A DNA stretch of 64,000 nucleotides, from NCBI RefSeq assembly GCF_000691525.1, contig NZ_JMDW01000011.1:62001-126000 (forward strand). The letters are read 5' to 3'. A model generated the notes under the pieces. It did not search any database, was not told the DNA's origin, and saw only the letters and a program-made list of their open reading frames with translations. The translations under genes were made by a program, and so were the position numbers. This DNA comes from Mycolicibacterium neoaurum ATCC 25795 (GTDB lineage Bacteria; Actinomycetota; Actinomycetes; Mycobacteriales; Mycobacteriaceae). Shown in pieces: positions 54,094 through 62,329 of the stretch; position 1 is the stretch's first letter, and each line of letters opens with the position of its first letter.

Positions 54094-55278
54094 ATGACAG
54101 CCCGATATGACGTAGTGATCGCAGGTGGCGGCCCCTCCGGCTCAGCCGCCGCGTGGCAGGCCGCACAGACCGGCGCCCGCGTGGTGGTGCTGGACAAGGC
54201 CGAGTTCCCGCGGTCCAAACCCTGCGGTGACGGGTTGACCGCCCGCGCCGTGAGCTACCTGCAGAAGATGGGCCTTGCCGACGAGGTCGCGACCTATCAC
54301 CGCGTCAACAAGGTCACGGTCTACAGCCCGAGCGCCTGGGAGTTGTCCTTCCCGCGCCGTCCGGGGATGCCTGACCACGGACACACCGTGGCTCGCGAGC
54401 ACCTCGACACCGTGCTGCTCAAGCATGCCGAGTCCGCCGGTGCCGAGATCCGCCAGGGCGCCGAGGTGGCCGGACCCGAGATCGACGCCAGCGGCCGGGT
54501 CGTCGGCGTCGTACTCAAGAGCGGTGAGAAGGTGCTCGGCGACGCCGTGATCGCCGCCGACGGCGCTTACTCCCCCATCAAGCGCGCGCTGAAGATCGAT
54601 TCGGACTACAACGGCTACTCCGCGATCGCGATCCGATCCGAGATGCACCTGAACCGGCCCGACAACGACAGCCTCGACATCTATCTGAAGCTGTTGTTCC
54701 AGGGCGACCAGCTGCCCGGGTACGGGTGGGTGTTCCCGATGGGCAACAACGTCTTCAACATCGGCCTGGGTTATGTGAACAGCTACAAGAACTGGCAGGC
54801 CATCAATGCCACCCAGTTCCTCGGCGAGTTCCTGCGTAGCCTGCCTGCGGAGTGGGAAGCGCCGCCCATCGAAGAACTCAAGAAGAACAAGAGCGTGCGG
54901 GCCTGGCGCCTGCCGATGGGCTTCACCGCGTGGCCGCCATGGCGTCCCGGCGTGCTGTTCACCGGCGACTCGCTCGGCGCAGGCAAGCCCGCCTCGGGTG
55001 CGGGCATCTCCAAGGCCCTGGAATCGGGGTTGGCCGCCGGCGAATGTGCGGTCGCCGCGCTGACGAACGGCGGGCCCGACGATTTCACCAACTACGCCCA
55101 GCGCATGGAGGCCGCGTGGGGCAAGGAGTATCGCCGGGGCCGGTACATGCACAAGCTGATCGGCTACCCGAAGCTCGCCGACGCCGGTATCAAGCTCATC
55201 GACAACGCCGCGTTCCGGGATCGGATGCTCAAGGCGCTGTACAAGAAGGCACAGGGTCCGCAGCACTCGACCAAGTAG
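54094..55278 (+). CDS. Geranylgeranyl-reductase-family FAD oxidoreductase
   Basis: 394 residues. FAD dinucleotide-binding GGGPSGSAAA (11-20), the GGR signature PCGDGLTARAV, VIAADGAYS and the late GWVFPMGNNVFNIGLG and FTGDSLGAGKPASGAGISKALESG. This family saturates isoprenoid double bonds, for example MenJ (menaquinone) or GGPP reductases in mycobacteria; which lipid is reduced here is unknown. It is divergent from the TetR gene. In M. tuberculosis this region instead holds a monooxygenase gene. Confidence 0.86.
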   Translation: MTARYDVVIAGGGPSGSAAAWQAAQTGARVVVLDKAEFPRSKPCGDGLTARAVSYLQKMGLADEVATYHRVNKVTVYSPSAWELSFPRRPGMPDHGHTVAREHLDTVLLKHAESAGAEIRQGAEVAGPEIDASGRVVGVVLKSGEKVLGDAVIAADGAYSPIKRALKIDSDYNGYSAIAIRSEMHLNRPDNDSLDIYLKLLFQGDQLPGYGWVFPMGNNVFNIGLGYVNSYKNWQAINATQFLGEFLRSLPAEWEAPPIEELKKNKSVRAWRLPMGFTAWPPWRPGVLFTGDSLGAGKPASGAGISKALESGLAAGECAVAALTNGGPDDFTNYAQRMEAAWGKEYRRGRYMHKLIGYPKLADAGIKLIDNAAFRDRMLKALYKKAQGPQHSTK

Positions 55279-55307
55279 ATGTCGGTGGCCTCGGGTAGAC
55301 CAAGGCC

Positions 55308-55718
55308 ATGGACTTCGCGCAGCTGACGGCCTTCATCTGTTACCGCGATCTTGAGGCGGCGCAGCGGTGGTTATCCGATGTTCTCGGGTTGGACGTGGTG
55401 CGCGGCTTCGGTGACGGACAGCAGCTCTTCCATGTCGAGATGCGGCGCGGCGCGGCAGTGGTGTGCCTGCAGCATGACGACCGCGGCTACGACGTGCCCG
55501 CGCCCAAGGGCGACTGTGTCGGTAGCGGGCTCTACGTTGTGGTCGATGATGCCGCCGAGGTGGACGCCGCGCACGCCCGGGCGGTGCGAGCGGGCACGAC
55601 GGTGTTGATCGCGCCGGAGTCGACGGACTGGGGCAACTTTCGGACCGAGCTCCTCGATCCCGAGGGGCGCCAGTGGTCCGTCGGCACCTACGCCCCGGGA
55701 CGGCCGGACGAGCGGTGA
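55308..55718 (+). CDS. VOC/glyoxalase-superfamily protein
   Basis: 136 residues, one vicinal-oxygen-chelate unit: AFICYRDLEAAQRWLSDVLGLDVV, ...GSGLYVVVDDAAEVDAAHARAVRAGTTVLIAPESTDWGNFRTELLDPEGRQWSVGTYAPG. His54 region FHVEM and Glu in TELLDPEG may serve as metal ligands. Substrate cannot be read. It is 29 bases after the GGR gene and possibly co-transcribed. Confidence 0.82.
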   Translation: MDFAQLTAFICYRDLEAAQRWLSDVLGLDVVRGFGDGQQLFHVEMRRGAAVVCLQHDDRGYDVPAPKGDCVGSGLYVVVDDAAEVDAAHARAVRAGTTVLIAPESTDWGNFRTELLDPEGRQWSVGTYAPGRPDER

Positions 55719-55744
55719 CGGCCGGATGTGTCGGTGCGCGTGCG

Positions 55745-55750
55745 TAGCCT
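55745..55750 (+). promoter_or_regulatory. -10 box (TAGCCT), likely leaderless start
   Basis: TAGCCT ends 7 bases before the ATG of the second VOC gene at 55758. Confidence 0.45.
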
Positions 55751-55757
55751 TCGGCAT

Positions 55758-56174
55758 ATGGAACAACGCATCAGCCTGATCACCCTCGGTGTAGATGATC
55801 TGGACAGGGCCCGCGGGTTCTACGAGCAGGGGCTCGGTTGGACGCCCGCCGCCGCTCCCGGCGGGGTGGTCTTCTACCAGCTCCCGGGCATCGCGCTGGC
55901 GCTGTTCGGGCGCGAGGAGCTGGCCGCGGACGCTCGGCATCAGGTCGACGGCCGGTTCTCCGGCATCACCATCGCCATCAATCAGCGATCCGAGACGGAC
56001 GTCGATGCCGTGCTGGAGCAAGCCGCCGCTGCCGGTGGCACCATTCTCAAACCTGCCGAAAAGGTCTTTTGGGGCGGATACTCCGGCTACTTCGCCGACC
56101 TGGACGGCCACGTCTGGGAGGTCGCTCTCAACCCGGACTGGACCATCAATGCCGATGGCACGCTGACGATCTGA
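55758..56174 (+). CDS. VOC/glyoxalase-superfamily protein
   Basis: 138 residues, one VOC domain: ISLITLGVDDLDRARGFYEQGLGW, ALALFGREELAADA, ITIAINQRSETDVDAVLEQAAAAGGTILKPAEKVFWGGYSGYFADLDGHVWEVALNP. The GYSGYFADLDGHVWEV end is classical for lactoylglutathione-lyase-like proteins. A second paralogue-type VOC in a row suggests tandem recruitment, but the two are not close copies. ATG at 55758 is preceded by a leaderless-type -10 box. Confidence 0.84.
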   Translation: MEQRISLITLGVDDLDRARGFYEQGLGWTPAAAPGGVVFYQLPGIALALFGREELAADARHQVDGRFSGITIAINQRSETDVDAVLEQAAAAGGTILKPAEKVFWGGYSGYFADLDGHVWEVALNPDWTINADGTLTI

Positions 56175-56298
56175 GTTGCCTGCTGTTCCAGAGGCATGAG
56201 ATTCGCCGGGCACGTGTCGCGACAGTGCCGCCACGTACACTTGTCGACGCAGTAAACGGCTGTCTCAGGACCGTTTCCGCGGTGAATGGAGAAGTGCA

Positions 56299-56664
56299 AT
56301 GGTGCGTGCCAACCCGACCATGCAGAAGGCTCGGCTTGCCGACATACCGAGCGACGTCCACGGTTTGATCTCCAAGCGCACCGCCGAGCTGGACGGCGTC
56401 TCCGTCACCGAAGTGACGTTCGCGCGCGGCGCACGGTGGTCGAACGACCTGAAGGATTATGCGGGCACCGAGTTGTGCGAACTACCGCACGTCGCGTTGG
56501 TACTGGCAGGCAAGCTCGCGGTCCGCATGACCGACGGCACGGAGGACATCTTCTCCGCCGGCGATGTGATGCTGTTGCCGCCCGGCCACGACGCGTGGAC
56601 CGTCGGAGAGCACGATTGTGTCTTCGTCGAGTTCTCCCGAGGCAACGACTACTACTCGGCCTGA
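56299..56664 (+). CDS. Small single-cupin-domain protein
   Basis: 121 residues, one cupin beta-barrel: VTEVTFARGARWSNDLKDYAGTELCELPHVALVLAGKLAVRMTDGTEDIFSAGDVMLLPPGHDAWTVGEHDCVFVEF. The metal His motif is only partly kept (LPHVALVLAG, PPGHDAW), so it may be a binding or sensory cupin. GGAGAAG lies 8 bases before the ATG. No operon partner is evident. Confidence 0.78.
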   Translation: MVRANPTMQKARLADIPSDVHGLISKRTAELDGVSVTEVTFARGARWSNDLKDYAGTELCELPHVALVLAGKLAVRMTDGTEDIFSAGDVMLLPPGHDAWTVGEHDCVFVEFSRGNDYYSA

Positions 56665-56686
56665 CCCGCGCCCGGCGGTTCGGCGC

Positions 56687-57388
56687 TCACCGGCGACCCC
56701 GCTTGACCGGTTTACGCGCGGTCTTGCCTGCCGCGGCGCGCGCGGCTTGTTTTGCCAGCGTCTTCTCGCGCGCGGTGCGCTTGGGCGCCGGTTCGGCGCG
56801 ACCTCTCGACGAGCTCGATCTGCGGCCACGCACGATGCCGATGAACTCCTCGACCAGCGGGGTCTGCTCACCATCGGGAAATGCGAGCGCCACCGGGCAG
56901 GTGGGCGCGTCCGATATCGGCCGATAGCTGAGGTCCTTGCGGTGGTGCAGCCGCGCCAACGATTGCGGGACGATCAACAACCCCACGCCGGCAGCGACGA
57001 GTTCTGTTGCATCCCTTGTCGTTTCCGGCCGATGTTCCACTGAAACGCCGGCCGACCAGCCGACGACATCGTCGAGTGGTGTGACGACGGGTTCGTCGGC
57101 CAGGTCAGCCGCAGAGACCTCGTCGATGGCCGTCAACAGATGATCGGCCGGCAGCACCACCACCGTGTTCTCGGCGTAGAGCGGTATGACGGCCAGCCCA
57201 CTGGAGTCGGCGGCCGGCCGCATTATTGCGACGTCGACGGCGCCGGTTCGCACGGCGTCGGCCGCGCCGGCCGCATCCACCGCGCTCAGTCGCAACTCGA
57301 TATCGGGGTGACGCTCGGCCCACACGCGTGCCCATTTCGCCGGCGTCGCACCGGGGACGTACCCGACGACAAGGCTTGGCTGGGTCAC
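56687..57388 (-). CDS. LysR-type substrate-binding domain without helix-turn-helix
   Basis: 233 residues. The fold is the LysR effector domain (periplasmic-binding type 2): LVVGYVPGATPAKWARVWAERHPDIELRLSAVD, VDVAIMRPAADSSGL, LVAAGVGLLIVPQSLA. There is no N-terminal winged helix, and the C-terminus is a highly basic tail (RRSSSSRGRAEPAPKRTAREK...RKPVKRGRR) that could bind DNA or RNA by charge. GTG start at 57388, 28 bases from the divergent DUF5997 gene. Confidence 0.8.
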   Translation of the reverse strand: MTQPSLVVGYVPGATPAKWARVWAERHPDIELRLSAVDAAGAADAVRTGAVDVAIMRPAADSSGLAVIPLYAENTVVVLPADHLLTAIDEVSAADLADEPVVTPLDDVVGWSAGVSVEHRPETTRDATELVAAGVGLLIVPQSLARLHHRKDLSYRPISDAPTCPVALAFPDGEQTPLVEEFIGIVRGRRSSSSRGRAEPAPKRTAREKTLAKQAARAAAGKTARKPVKRGRR

Positions 57389-57404
57389 CTGGTCAGGCTA
57401 CCGA

Positions 57405-57410
57405 TACCCT
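57405..57410 (+). promoter_or_regulatory. -10 box (TACCCT), likely leaderless start
   Basis: TACCCT ends 6 bases before the DUF5997 ATG at 57417, in a 28-base divergent gap. Confidence 0.45.
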
Positions 57411-57416
57411 GGTTTC

Positions 57417-57794
57417 ATGAGTAGGCAGAACACGCAGTCCATGAAGTCGGCCACCGCGGCCAAGAAGCTGGATGTGTATCTGCCCGCCACCCCGGCGGAG
57501 TTCCGCGAGAACACCATCACGCGCGCAGAGCTCGCCGCTCTGCAGGAGGACCCGCCGCAGTGGCTGAAGGATCTTCGCAAGAACGGACCGCACCCGAAGA
57601 ATCTGGTCGCCGCCAAGTTGGGTGTGTCCATCGCGGGCTTGGCGCGCGGCGGTGTCACCGAAGCGTTGACCACCGAGCAGATCAACGCACTGCTGGAAGA
57701 CAAGCCGGACTGGTTGATCGCCGAGCGCGAGAGTTTCCAGAATGTGTTGACCGAGGAGCGTCGCATCAAGGCGCAGCGCGCCACGCGACGCTAA
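57417..57794 (+). CDS. DUF5997 family protein
   Basis: 125 residues, soluble, mostly helical: KKLDVYLPATPAEFRENTITRAELAALQEDPPQWLKDLRKNGPHPKNLVAAKLGVSIAGLARGGVTEALTTEQINALLEDKPDWLIAERESFQ. The PPQWLKDLRKNGPHP...LGVSIAGLARGG block is the DUF5997 core and looks like a degenerate helix-turn-helix. It is divergent from the LysR-domain gene, a pairing seen repeatedly in actinobacteria. Function unknown. Confidence 0.82.
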   Translation: MSRQNTQSMKSATAAKKLDVYLPATPAEFRENTITRAELAALQEDPPQWLKDLRKNGPHPKNLVAAKLGVSIAGLARGGVTEALTTEQINALLEDKPDWLIAERESFQNVLTEERRIKAQRATRR

Positions 57795-57806
57795 CGGGCC
57801 GACCGC

Positions 57807-58052
57807 CTATTTGATCGGTGTGACGACCGCCGACTTGCGGCCCTTCACGAAGAACGCCAGCGGCAGAACTCCCGAGGATGTCACCAACCCGAGCGCGGCA
57901 CGCCAGAGCCAGCGCGGCCCGTTGACCTGTTGAGCGTCGCTGGCAGAAAGATCGCGCAGCGCCAGCACACGCAGCCCCGCATCGAGCACCGTCATGACAA
58001 CGATCAGCGCCTTGCCCGCCGGATGCAGGTCCCTCCACAACTTGCCCGCCAC
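57807..58052 (-). CDS. Small membrane protein, PLDc_N-like
   Basis: 81 residues with two hydrophobic segments: LIVVMTVLDAGLRVLAL and LGLVTSSGVLPLAFFV. The layout and the WLWRAALGL tail recall the short PLDc_N/phospholipase-N-terminal membrane family. GTG at 58052 has AGGTGGA about 8 bases upstream; the open frame extends to 58097. Function unknown. Confidence 0.65.
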   Translation of the reverse strand: MAGKLWRDLHPAGKALIVVMTVLDAGLRVLALRDLSASDAQQVNGPRWLWRAALGLVTSSGVLPLAFFVKGRKSAVVTPIK

Positions 58053-58115
58053 GCTGAATCCACCTTTCCTTCGACGAATCTGCTGCCAACCTACCAATCG
58101 CGCATGTGGCAGCCC

Positions 58116-58718
58116 TCAGAGCGCGTCGATCCAGGGGTGTCCGGGATGTACGCGAGTCAGCCAGCCGCGCAATCGGTCTCGGCGCGGCGAACTCAACTCC
58201 GGCAACACCCGCGCGAAGTCGGCTTCGTCCTTGTCGCGTGCGTGTTTGGCCTTGAACAGCAGCGCGACCTCGGGAATGAGATAGGGCACCCCGGCTGGGG
58301 TGTGCAGAATCAGCTCCGCATAGTCGAGGGTGATGCTCGGATCTCGTCGGCACACCCATCGACCATCGGTATGCGGCTCGCGAAAGACATCGAGCCGGAA
58401 GCAGCCTTGTTCCGCGTCCCACAACCAGGTCTGGAAGTGCCGGTTCAGATGTCTGGGATACGGCCAGATCCGGCCGTCCCCGACCACCTTCCACTGGAAT
58501 CCGGGCAGGGCAACCGTGATCTCATCGAACCTCGCTGCCGGAACGGCGATCTCAAGGTCTTCGTGCGTGCGCGTGACCTCACCGAGGAAGAGGTCCAGCG
58601 CCCAGCCTGCCGCCACACCCCAAGGCACGTCGACGGATGCGAGTCGCCCGGCCACCTCAGCAGGAGTCCAGGGATCCCAATCCCCCTGTGCCACCGCCCC
58701 GGCTTCCTCCACACCCAC
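58116..58718 (-). CDS. Nucleotidyltransferase, ANT(2'')-like fold
   Basis: 200 residues. VPWGVAAGWALDLFLGEVTRTHEDLEIAVP resembles the aminoglycoside 2''-nucleotidyltransferase motif GGWALD...HDDIDL, and FRLDVF supplies a third acidic residue (Asp110). The usual Asp-X-Asp is Asp54-X-Glu56 here. C-terminal YLIPEVALLFKAKHARDKDEADF is the family helix. Homology does not show drug modification; most chromosomal relatives have unknown substrates. Confidence 0.78.
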   Translation of the reverse strand: MGVEEAGAVAQGDWDPWTPAEVAGRLASVDVPWGVAAGWALDLFLGEVTRTHEDLEIAVPAARFDEITVALPGFQWKVVGDGRIWPYPRHLNRHFQTWLWDAEQGCFRLDVFREPHTDGRWVCRRDPSITLDYAELILHTPAGVPYLIPEVALLFKAKHARDKDEADFARVLPELSSPRRDRLRGWLTRVHPGHPWIDAL

Positions 58719-59076
58719 CGATCACTCCCGCCGAAACGAATTGCGTGGCAGCGGTCGCCGCTCCCCCACGAGGCTATTGGCAGCGCACCACCCGGCGCGA
58801 GGCGCAAAAGCCGGTGGGTGCACTGATCAAGTGCGGGTAGCATTGCGCCAACGGTTGCCGACCACACGGAGAACGTACGGCAACAGGAGTCTGTGGCAAC
58901 AATGCATCGTTGGAAGGATTTGCGCAGATGGCGACTGTTGTGCACGTGGAGCGTGAGCGCACCGAGACGGATAGTCCCAAAAACGCAATTGCCAGCGAGT
59001 TCAGCAACAACACGTGCCACCGTTCCTGGCCCACGAGGTCGTTAACTGAGATTCGTCGGCGGCAGGGCCCCCCCGA
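58719..59076. other. Intergenic stretch without a clear gene
   Basis: 358 bases between the nucleotidyltransferase and the ABC1 kinase. It contains a GTTGCCG...CGGCAAC inverted repeat (58854-58860 and 58878-58884, 17-base spacer). Short frames here have no similarity or ribosome site. The promoter for the kinase gene must lie within it. Confidence 0.5.
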
Positions 59077-60507
59077 GTGAGGACGTCACCCAAGAGTGCG
59101 TCCCGGGTAAGCCGCACAACACAGTTGGGCAAGGTCGCCGCCCGGCAGGCCGCCCGCCAGGCGGTCGACGCCGCGCGTCGACCCTTTCAATCCGAGGAGG
59201 AGCAGGCCCGCGCTCGCGACGAGCAGATGCTGCGGCTTGCCGACGACTTGGTGGAGACCCTGGGCAGTATGCGCGGGGCGGCAATGAAGCTGGGTCAGAT
59301 CATCTCGTTGCTCAACTTCGGACTCAGCTCGCAGGATTCGCGCGCCGAATTCAGCCGCCGCCTGGAACCGCTGTTCAACGCCGCACCGCCGGTTCCCAAC
59401 GCCACCATGTTCAAACTCATCGACAAGGAGATCAGTCCGTCCGGACGGCGGTTGCTCGCACACATCGACGAGGTGCCGGTGGCCACCGCATCACTCGGAC
59501 AGGTCTACCGAGGCACCCTGAGCGACGGACGCGCCGTGGCGATCAAGATCCAGTACCCGTTCGCGCGAGACGCGGTGCGGGCCGATCTGAAGAACATGGC
59601 GATGCTTGTCCGGTTGCGCAGACCGTTCTACCCGGTACCCGGACTCGACGAGGTGATGGAGGAGGTGCGCAAACAGATCGAGGCCGAGCTCGATTACCGG
59701 TTGGAGTTGGACAATCATCGCTCGGTCTACGAGGCGAACCGTGAACACCCGGTCTTCGCGATACCGGAACCGATAGACGAGCTGTGTTCTTCTCGCATTC
59801 TGGCGACCGAATATGTCGAAGGACGGGCGCTGCACACGTTCTCACCGACCGACCAGGCCGATCGCGATCGTGTCGGTGAGGCGATCTATCGCTTCTACGC
59901 CGGCAACATCTACACCACCGGGCGGTTCTGCGCCGATCCGCATCCTGGCAACATCTTGGTCCTCGAGGACGGCCGGCTGGCATTCCTCGACTTCGGCCTC
60001 TACGTTCGCATGTCACCCGATGATCTGGACTGCCAGCGTTCGATCCTGGCCGCCGCGATGAAGGGTGACGCCGCCACCGTGCACGAGCTGACACGCCGGG
60101 CGGGGTTCCTCGCCGATGCCGAGGCGATGCCGCCCGCGATGACGATGGATTACATGCATGCGGTCGCCGGGTGGTATCTGTTGCCCGGCGTAGCCCAGAT
60201 CACCGAGAAGGTGGCGCACAAGGCCCTATCGCAGGCGATGCTCCCACGATCCGATTTCCGCGACGGCATCTTCTCCCAACGGATGCTCGGGCCGCATGCG
60301 TTCGCCCGGCGCACCGAAATGAGCGTCTGTGCGCTGTTGGGAACCCTTCAAGCGGCCAACAACTGGCATGCCATCGCCTCCGAGTGGGCGTTCGGCCATC
60401 CGCCGATTACCGAGATGGGTCGGGCGATCGCGGAGTACGAGACCGCGGCGGGCCGAGGTCGGTCTCAGCCGGTGGACAAGACTGCAGGCAGTCCGCCCAG
60501 CAGATAG
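59077..60507 (+). CDS. ABC1/UbiB-family atypical kinase
   Basis: 476 residues. The family-specific KxGQ motif (KLGQ, 71-74) is followed by the ATP Lys157 in AVAIKIQYP, the E-X-D-Y run AELDYRLELDN, ATEYVEGRAL, the catalytic FCADPHPGNILV and DFGLYVRM. ABC1 kinases support quinone or lipid pathways; several mycobacteria have copies. No quinone gene is adjacent. GTG start at 59077. Its end overlaps a TetR gene on the other strand by 43 bases. Confidence 0.88.
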   Translation: MRTSPKSASRVSRTTQLGKVAARQAARQAVDAARRPFQSEEEQARARDEQMLRLADDLVETLGSMRGAAMKLGQIISLLNFGLSSQDSRAEFSRRLEPLFNAAPPVPNATMFKLIDKEISPSGRRLLAHIDEVPVATASLGQVYRGTLSDGRAVAIKIQYPFARDAVRADLKNMAMLVRLRRPFYPVPGLDEVMEEVRKQIEAELDYRLELDNHRSVYEANREHPVFAIPEPIDELCSSRILATEYVEGRALHTFSPTDQADRDRVGEAIYRFYAGNIYTTGRFCADPHPGNILVLEDGRLAFLDFGLYVRMSPDDLDCQRSILAAAMKGDAATVHELTRRAGFLADAEAMPPAMTMDYMHAVAGWYLLPGVAQITEKVAHKALSQAMLPRSDFRDGIFSQRMLGPHAFARRTEMSVCALLGTLQAANNWHAIASEWAFGHPPITEMGRAIAEYETAAGRGRSQPVDKTAGSPPSR

Positions 60508-61076
60508 TCCGCGACGAAAGTGGTGATCTCGTCGACATCGAACGGCTCGCCGGAACCCAGTAGAACTGGCGATGCGGCCTGGGTGAGCGTCGATACCACG
60601 AGCTGACCGGCCCACACCGTATTGATCGGCACATCCGACCGTAGCCACCCCCGTTCGGCAGCGACGGAGAGGATATCGGTCACCTGAGCACTGAGCTGAC
60701 GATAGCCGCCGAGCATCGCCTTGAGCGCATCGGCATCGACGCCGGGCGCGGCGAGAATGACGAAGGACAGCAACTCGGCATGGTCGAAGGCATGCTGCAA
60801 AGCTCTGCGCACCAGCGCGTGAAACTCGTCGACGAAGGCGCCCCGATCGGCCAGCGCCGACCAGTCGCGCCCATCGAAGACAGCAGCCCCGAGGTCATCC
60901 AGGCAACGAATCATGATCGCGTCCAGCAGGTCACGCTTGTTTCGGAAGGACCCGTAGAACGTACCTCGACTCACCCCGCACTCGGCGACGATATCGTCGA
61001 CGTCGACATCGCGGTAACCACGCTCCAAGAACAGTGCCACCGCCGCGTCATACAGTTGCCTCGCGCGATCAGGCAT
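60465..61076 (-). CDS. TetR-family transcriptional regulator
   Basis: 203 residues. Helix-turn-helix AVALFLERGYRDVDVDDIVAECGVSRGTFYGSFRNKRDLLDAI near the N-terminus; the C-terminal effector domain includes ALQHAFDHAELLSFVILAAPG. ATG at 61076 gives MPDRARQLYD. It overlaps the next upstream TetR gene by 8 bases, so they are co-transcribed. Regulated genes are unknown; the convergent ABC1 gene is a candidate. Confidence 0.85.
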   Translation of the reverse strand: MPDRARQLYDAAVALFLERGYRDVDVDDIVAECGVSRGTFYGSFRNKRDLLDAIMIRCLDDLGAAVFDGRDWSALADRGAFVDEFHALVRRALQHAFDHAELLSFVILAAPGVDADALKAMLGGYRQLSAQVTDILSVAAERGWLRSDVPINTVWAGQLVVSTLTQAASPVLLGSGEPFDVDEITTFVADYLLGGLPAVLSTG

Positions 61077-61779
61077 TGTCGTCCCTCTCGGCGTCCCCGT
61101 CGACCTGCCCGAGAAGCCCTTCCGTCGCAACCGATTTCATCATCGAAAGGAACTCGGCCCGCGTGGTAGCGGTGCCGTCACCGGCCAGCGACATCGCCAG
61201 ACCCGGCCCGGCCATTCCCACGATCATCCGGCTCAACATCTTCCATACGTCGCGGTCTGCCCCGCTCTCCGGCGCGAACCGCTCGAACAATTGCGCTACT
61301 CCGGCATCGATCAGTCCGAGTAGACCGATTACCCGCCAACGTAATTCAGCGTCGATGGCACTGCTCTCGACGGTCAGCACACGAATGATGGCGGGATCTT
61401 CATCCACCAACGCGAATAATCGCGAGCCAAAAGCGGTGATCAGCTCCAACGGCTCGCGGTCTGTGGCCTCGATTTCGTCGACAACGGAGTCGACATTGAG
61501 CGCCGCGATCGCCTTGGTCACCGCGTAGTCGAAGATGCGGTCGACCAGTTCACGCTTGCTGTCGAAGTACCGGTAGAGAGTTCCGTTGGACACCTGCGCG
61601 TGCCGAGCCACGTCGGACATCAACGTGCGCTCGTAACCTTTTTCGGTCAGCACCACATAGGCGGACTCGATGATGGCGTTGCGTCGCTCCTCCTGGAGCT
61701 GCGGATTCGGGGGGCGGCCGCGAACGCGCCGTCCTTCTCCCGCGGATCCACTTGACCGACGCACCGGCAAAGAGTACAC
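61069..61779 (-). CDS. TetR-family transcriptional regulator
   Basis: 236 residues if it starts at GTG 61779, with GAGGTG about 9 bases upstream; GTG at 61764 is an alternative. Helix-turn-helix: AIIESAYVVLTEKGYERTLMSDVARHAQVSNGTLYRYFDSKRELVDRIF, preceded by a basic arm (RRVRGRPPNPQLQEERR). Effector region includes FGSRLFALVDEDPAIIRVLTVES. It is second of two tandem TetR genes, after the EspR-like gene 50 bases away. Confidence 0.85.
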   Translation of the reverse strand: MYSLPVRRSSGSAGEGRRVRGRPPNPQLQEERRNAIIESAYVVLTEKGYERTLMSDVARHAQVSNGTLYRYFDSKRELVDRIFDYAVTKAIAALNVDSVVDEIEATDREPLELITAFGSRLFALVDEDPAIIRVLTVESSAIDAELRWRVIGLLGLIDAGVAQLFERFAPESGADRDVWKMLSRMIVGMAGPGLAMSLAGDGTATTRAEFLSMMKSVATEGLLGQVDGDAERDDNA

Positions 61780-61828
61780 GCTCGGACACCTCGGCTGAGG
61801 GACGACCGCAGATACTGCGGCCGGTGGA

Positions 61829-62329
61829 CTACCCCGCTTCAGCCCGGTCGGCAGCACCCTCGCCGAGGACGATCGCCGAGCGGACCTCGGCATCGGCCAA
61901 CAGCTCGTCACGAGCCTCCGCAGGCAGATCGAGCAGCCCGGATACGATGCGGCGCACGAGGGGGTCGCGCGCCACGCCGAGCCAGTAGAGATCCTCGTCT
62001 ACCCGGCGTTGATACCCGCCATCCTGCATCAGGAAATAATCGGCACGTACGCCGAAGAACTCGGCGATGACGTCGATGGTCGCCCGCGATGGGTTGGTCC
62101 GACGCCCGAGCCGAAGCTGAGACAGATACGGCGCAGAGAGGACGTGACCGCGTAACGCCAGCTCCTGCAACATCTCTCGACTGGTGTACGGTTCGCGCCA
62201 CGGGGGATGCACCACTTCGAACAGGCGGTTCAATCGCTCGGCGAAGTCATCGTGGATATCGGCGGACTCCTCCGGTGTCCGGCGCTTCCATTTGGACGAA
62301 CGAATGACGGTCCCACTTCGTGCACTCAC
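61829..62329 (-). CDS. EspR-like nucleoid/transcription regulator
   Basis: 166 residues, 34 longer than M. tuberculosis EspR (132). The helix-turn-helix matches EspR closely: FAERLNRLFEVVHPP...PYTSREMLQELALRGHVLSAPYLSQLRLGRRTNPSRATIDVIAEFFGVRADYF. EspR dimerises through its C-terminus and binds DNA at many sites. The extra N-terminal residues are basic. GTG start at 62329 shares a GTGA with the stop of the upstream Cys-rich ORF. It may be a paralogue rather than the true EspR orthologue, which lies near esx loci. Confidence 0.83.
   Translation of the reverse strand: MSARSGTVIRSSKWKRRTPEESADIHDDFAERLNRLFEVVHPPWREPYTSREMLQELALRGHVLSAPYLSQLRLGRRTNPSRATIDVIAEFFGVRADYFLMQDGGYQRRVDEDLYWLGVARDPLVRRIVSGLLDLPAEARDELLADAEVRSAIVLGEGAADRAEAG

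Noticed and set aside
58116..58718. Aminoglycoside resistance gene
   Set aside because: The fold is related, but the acidic pair differs and chromosomal context is not that of a resistance gene; no evidence for drug modification.
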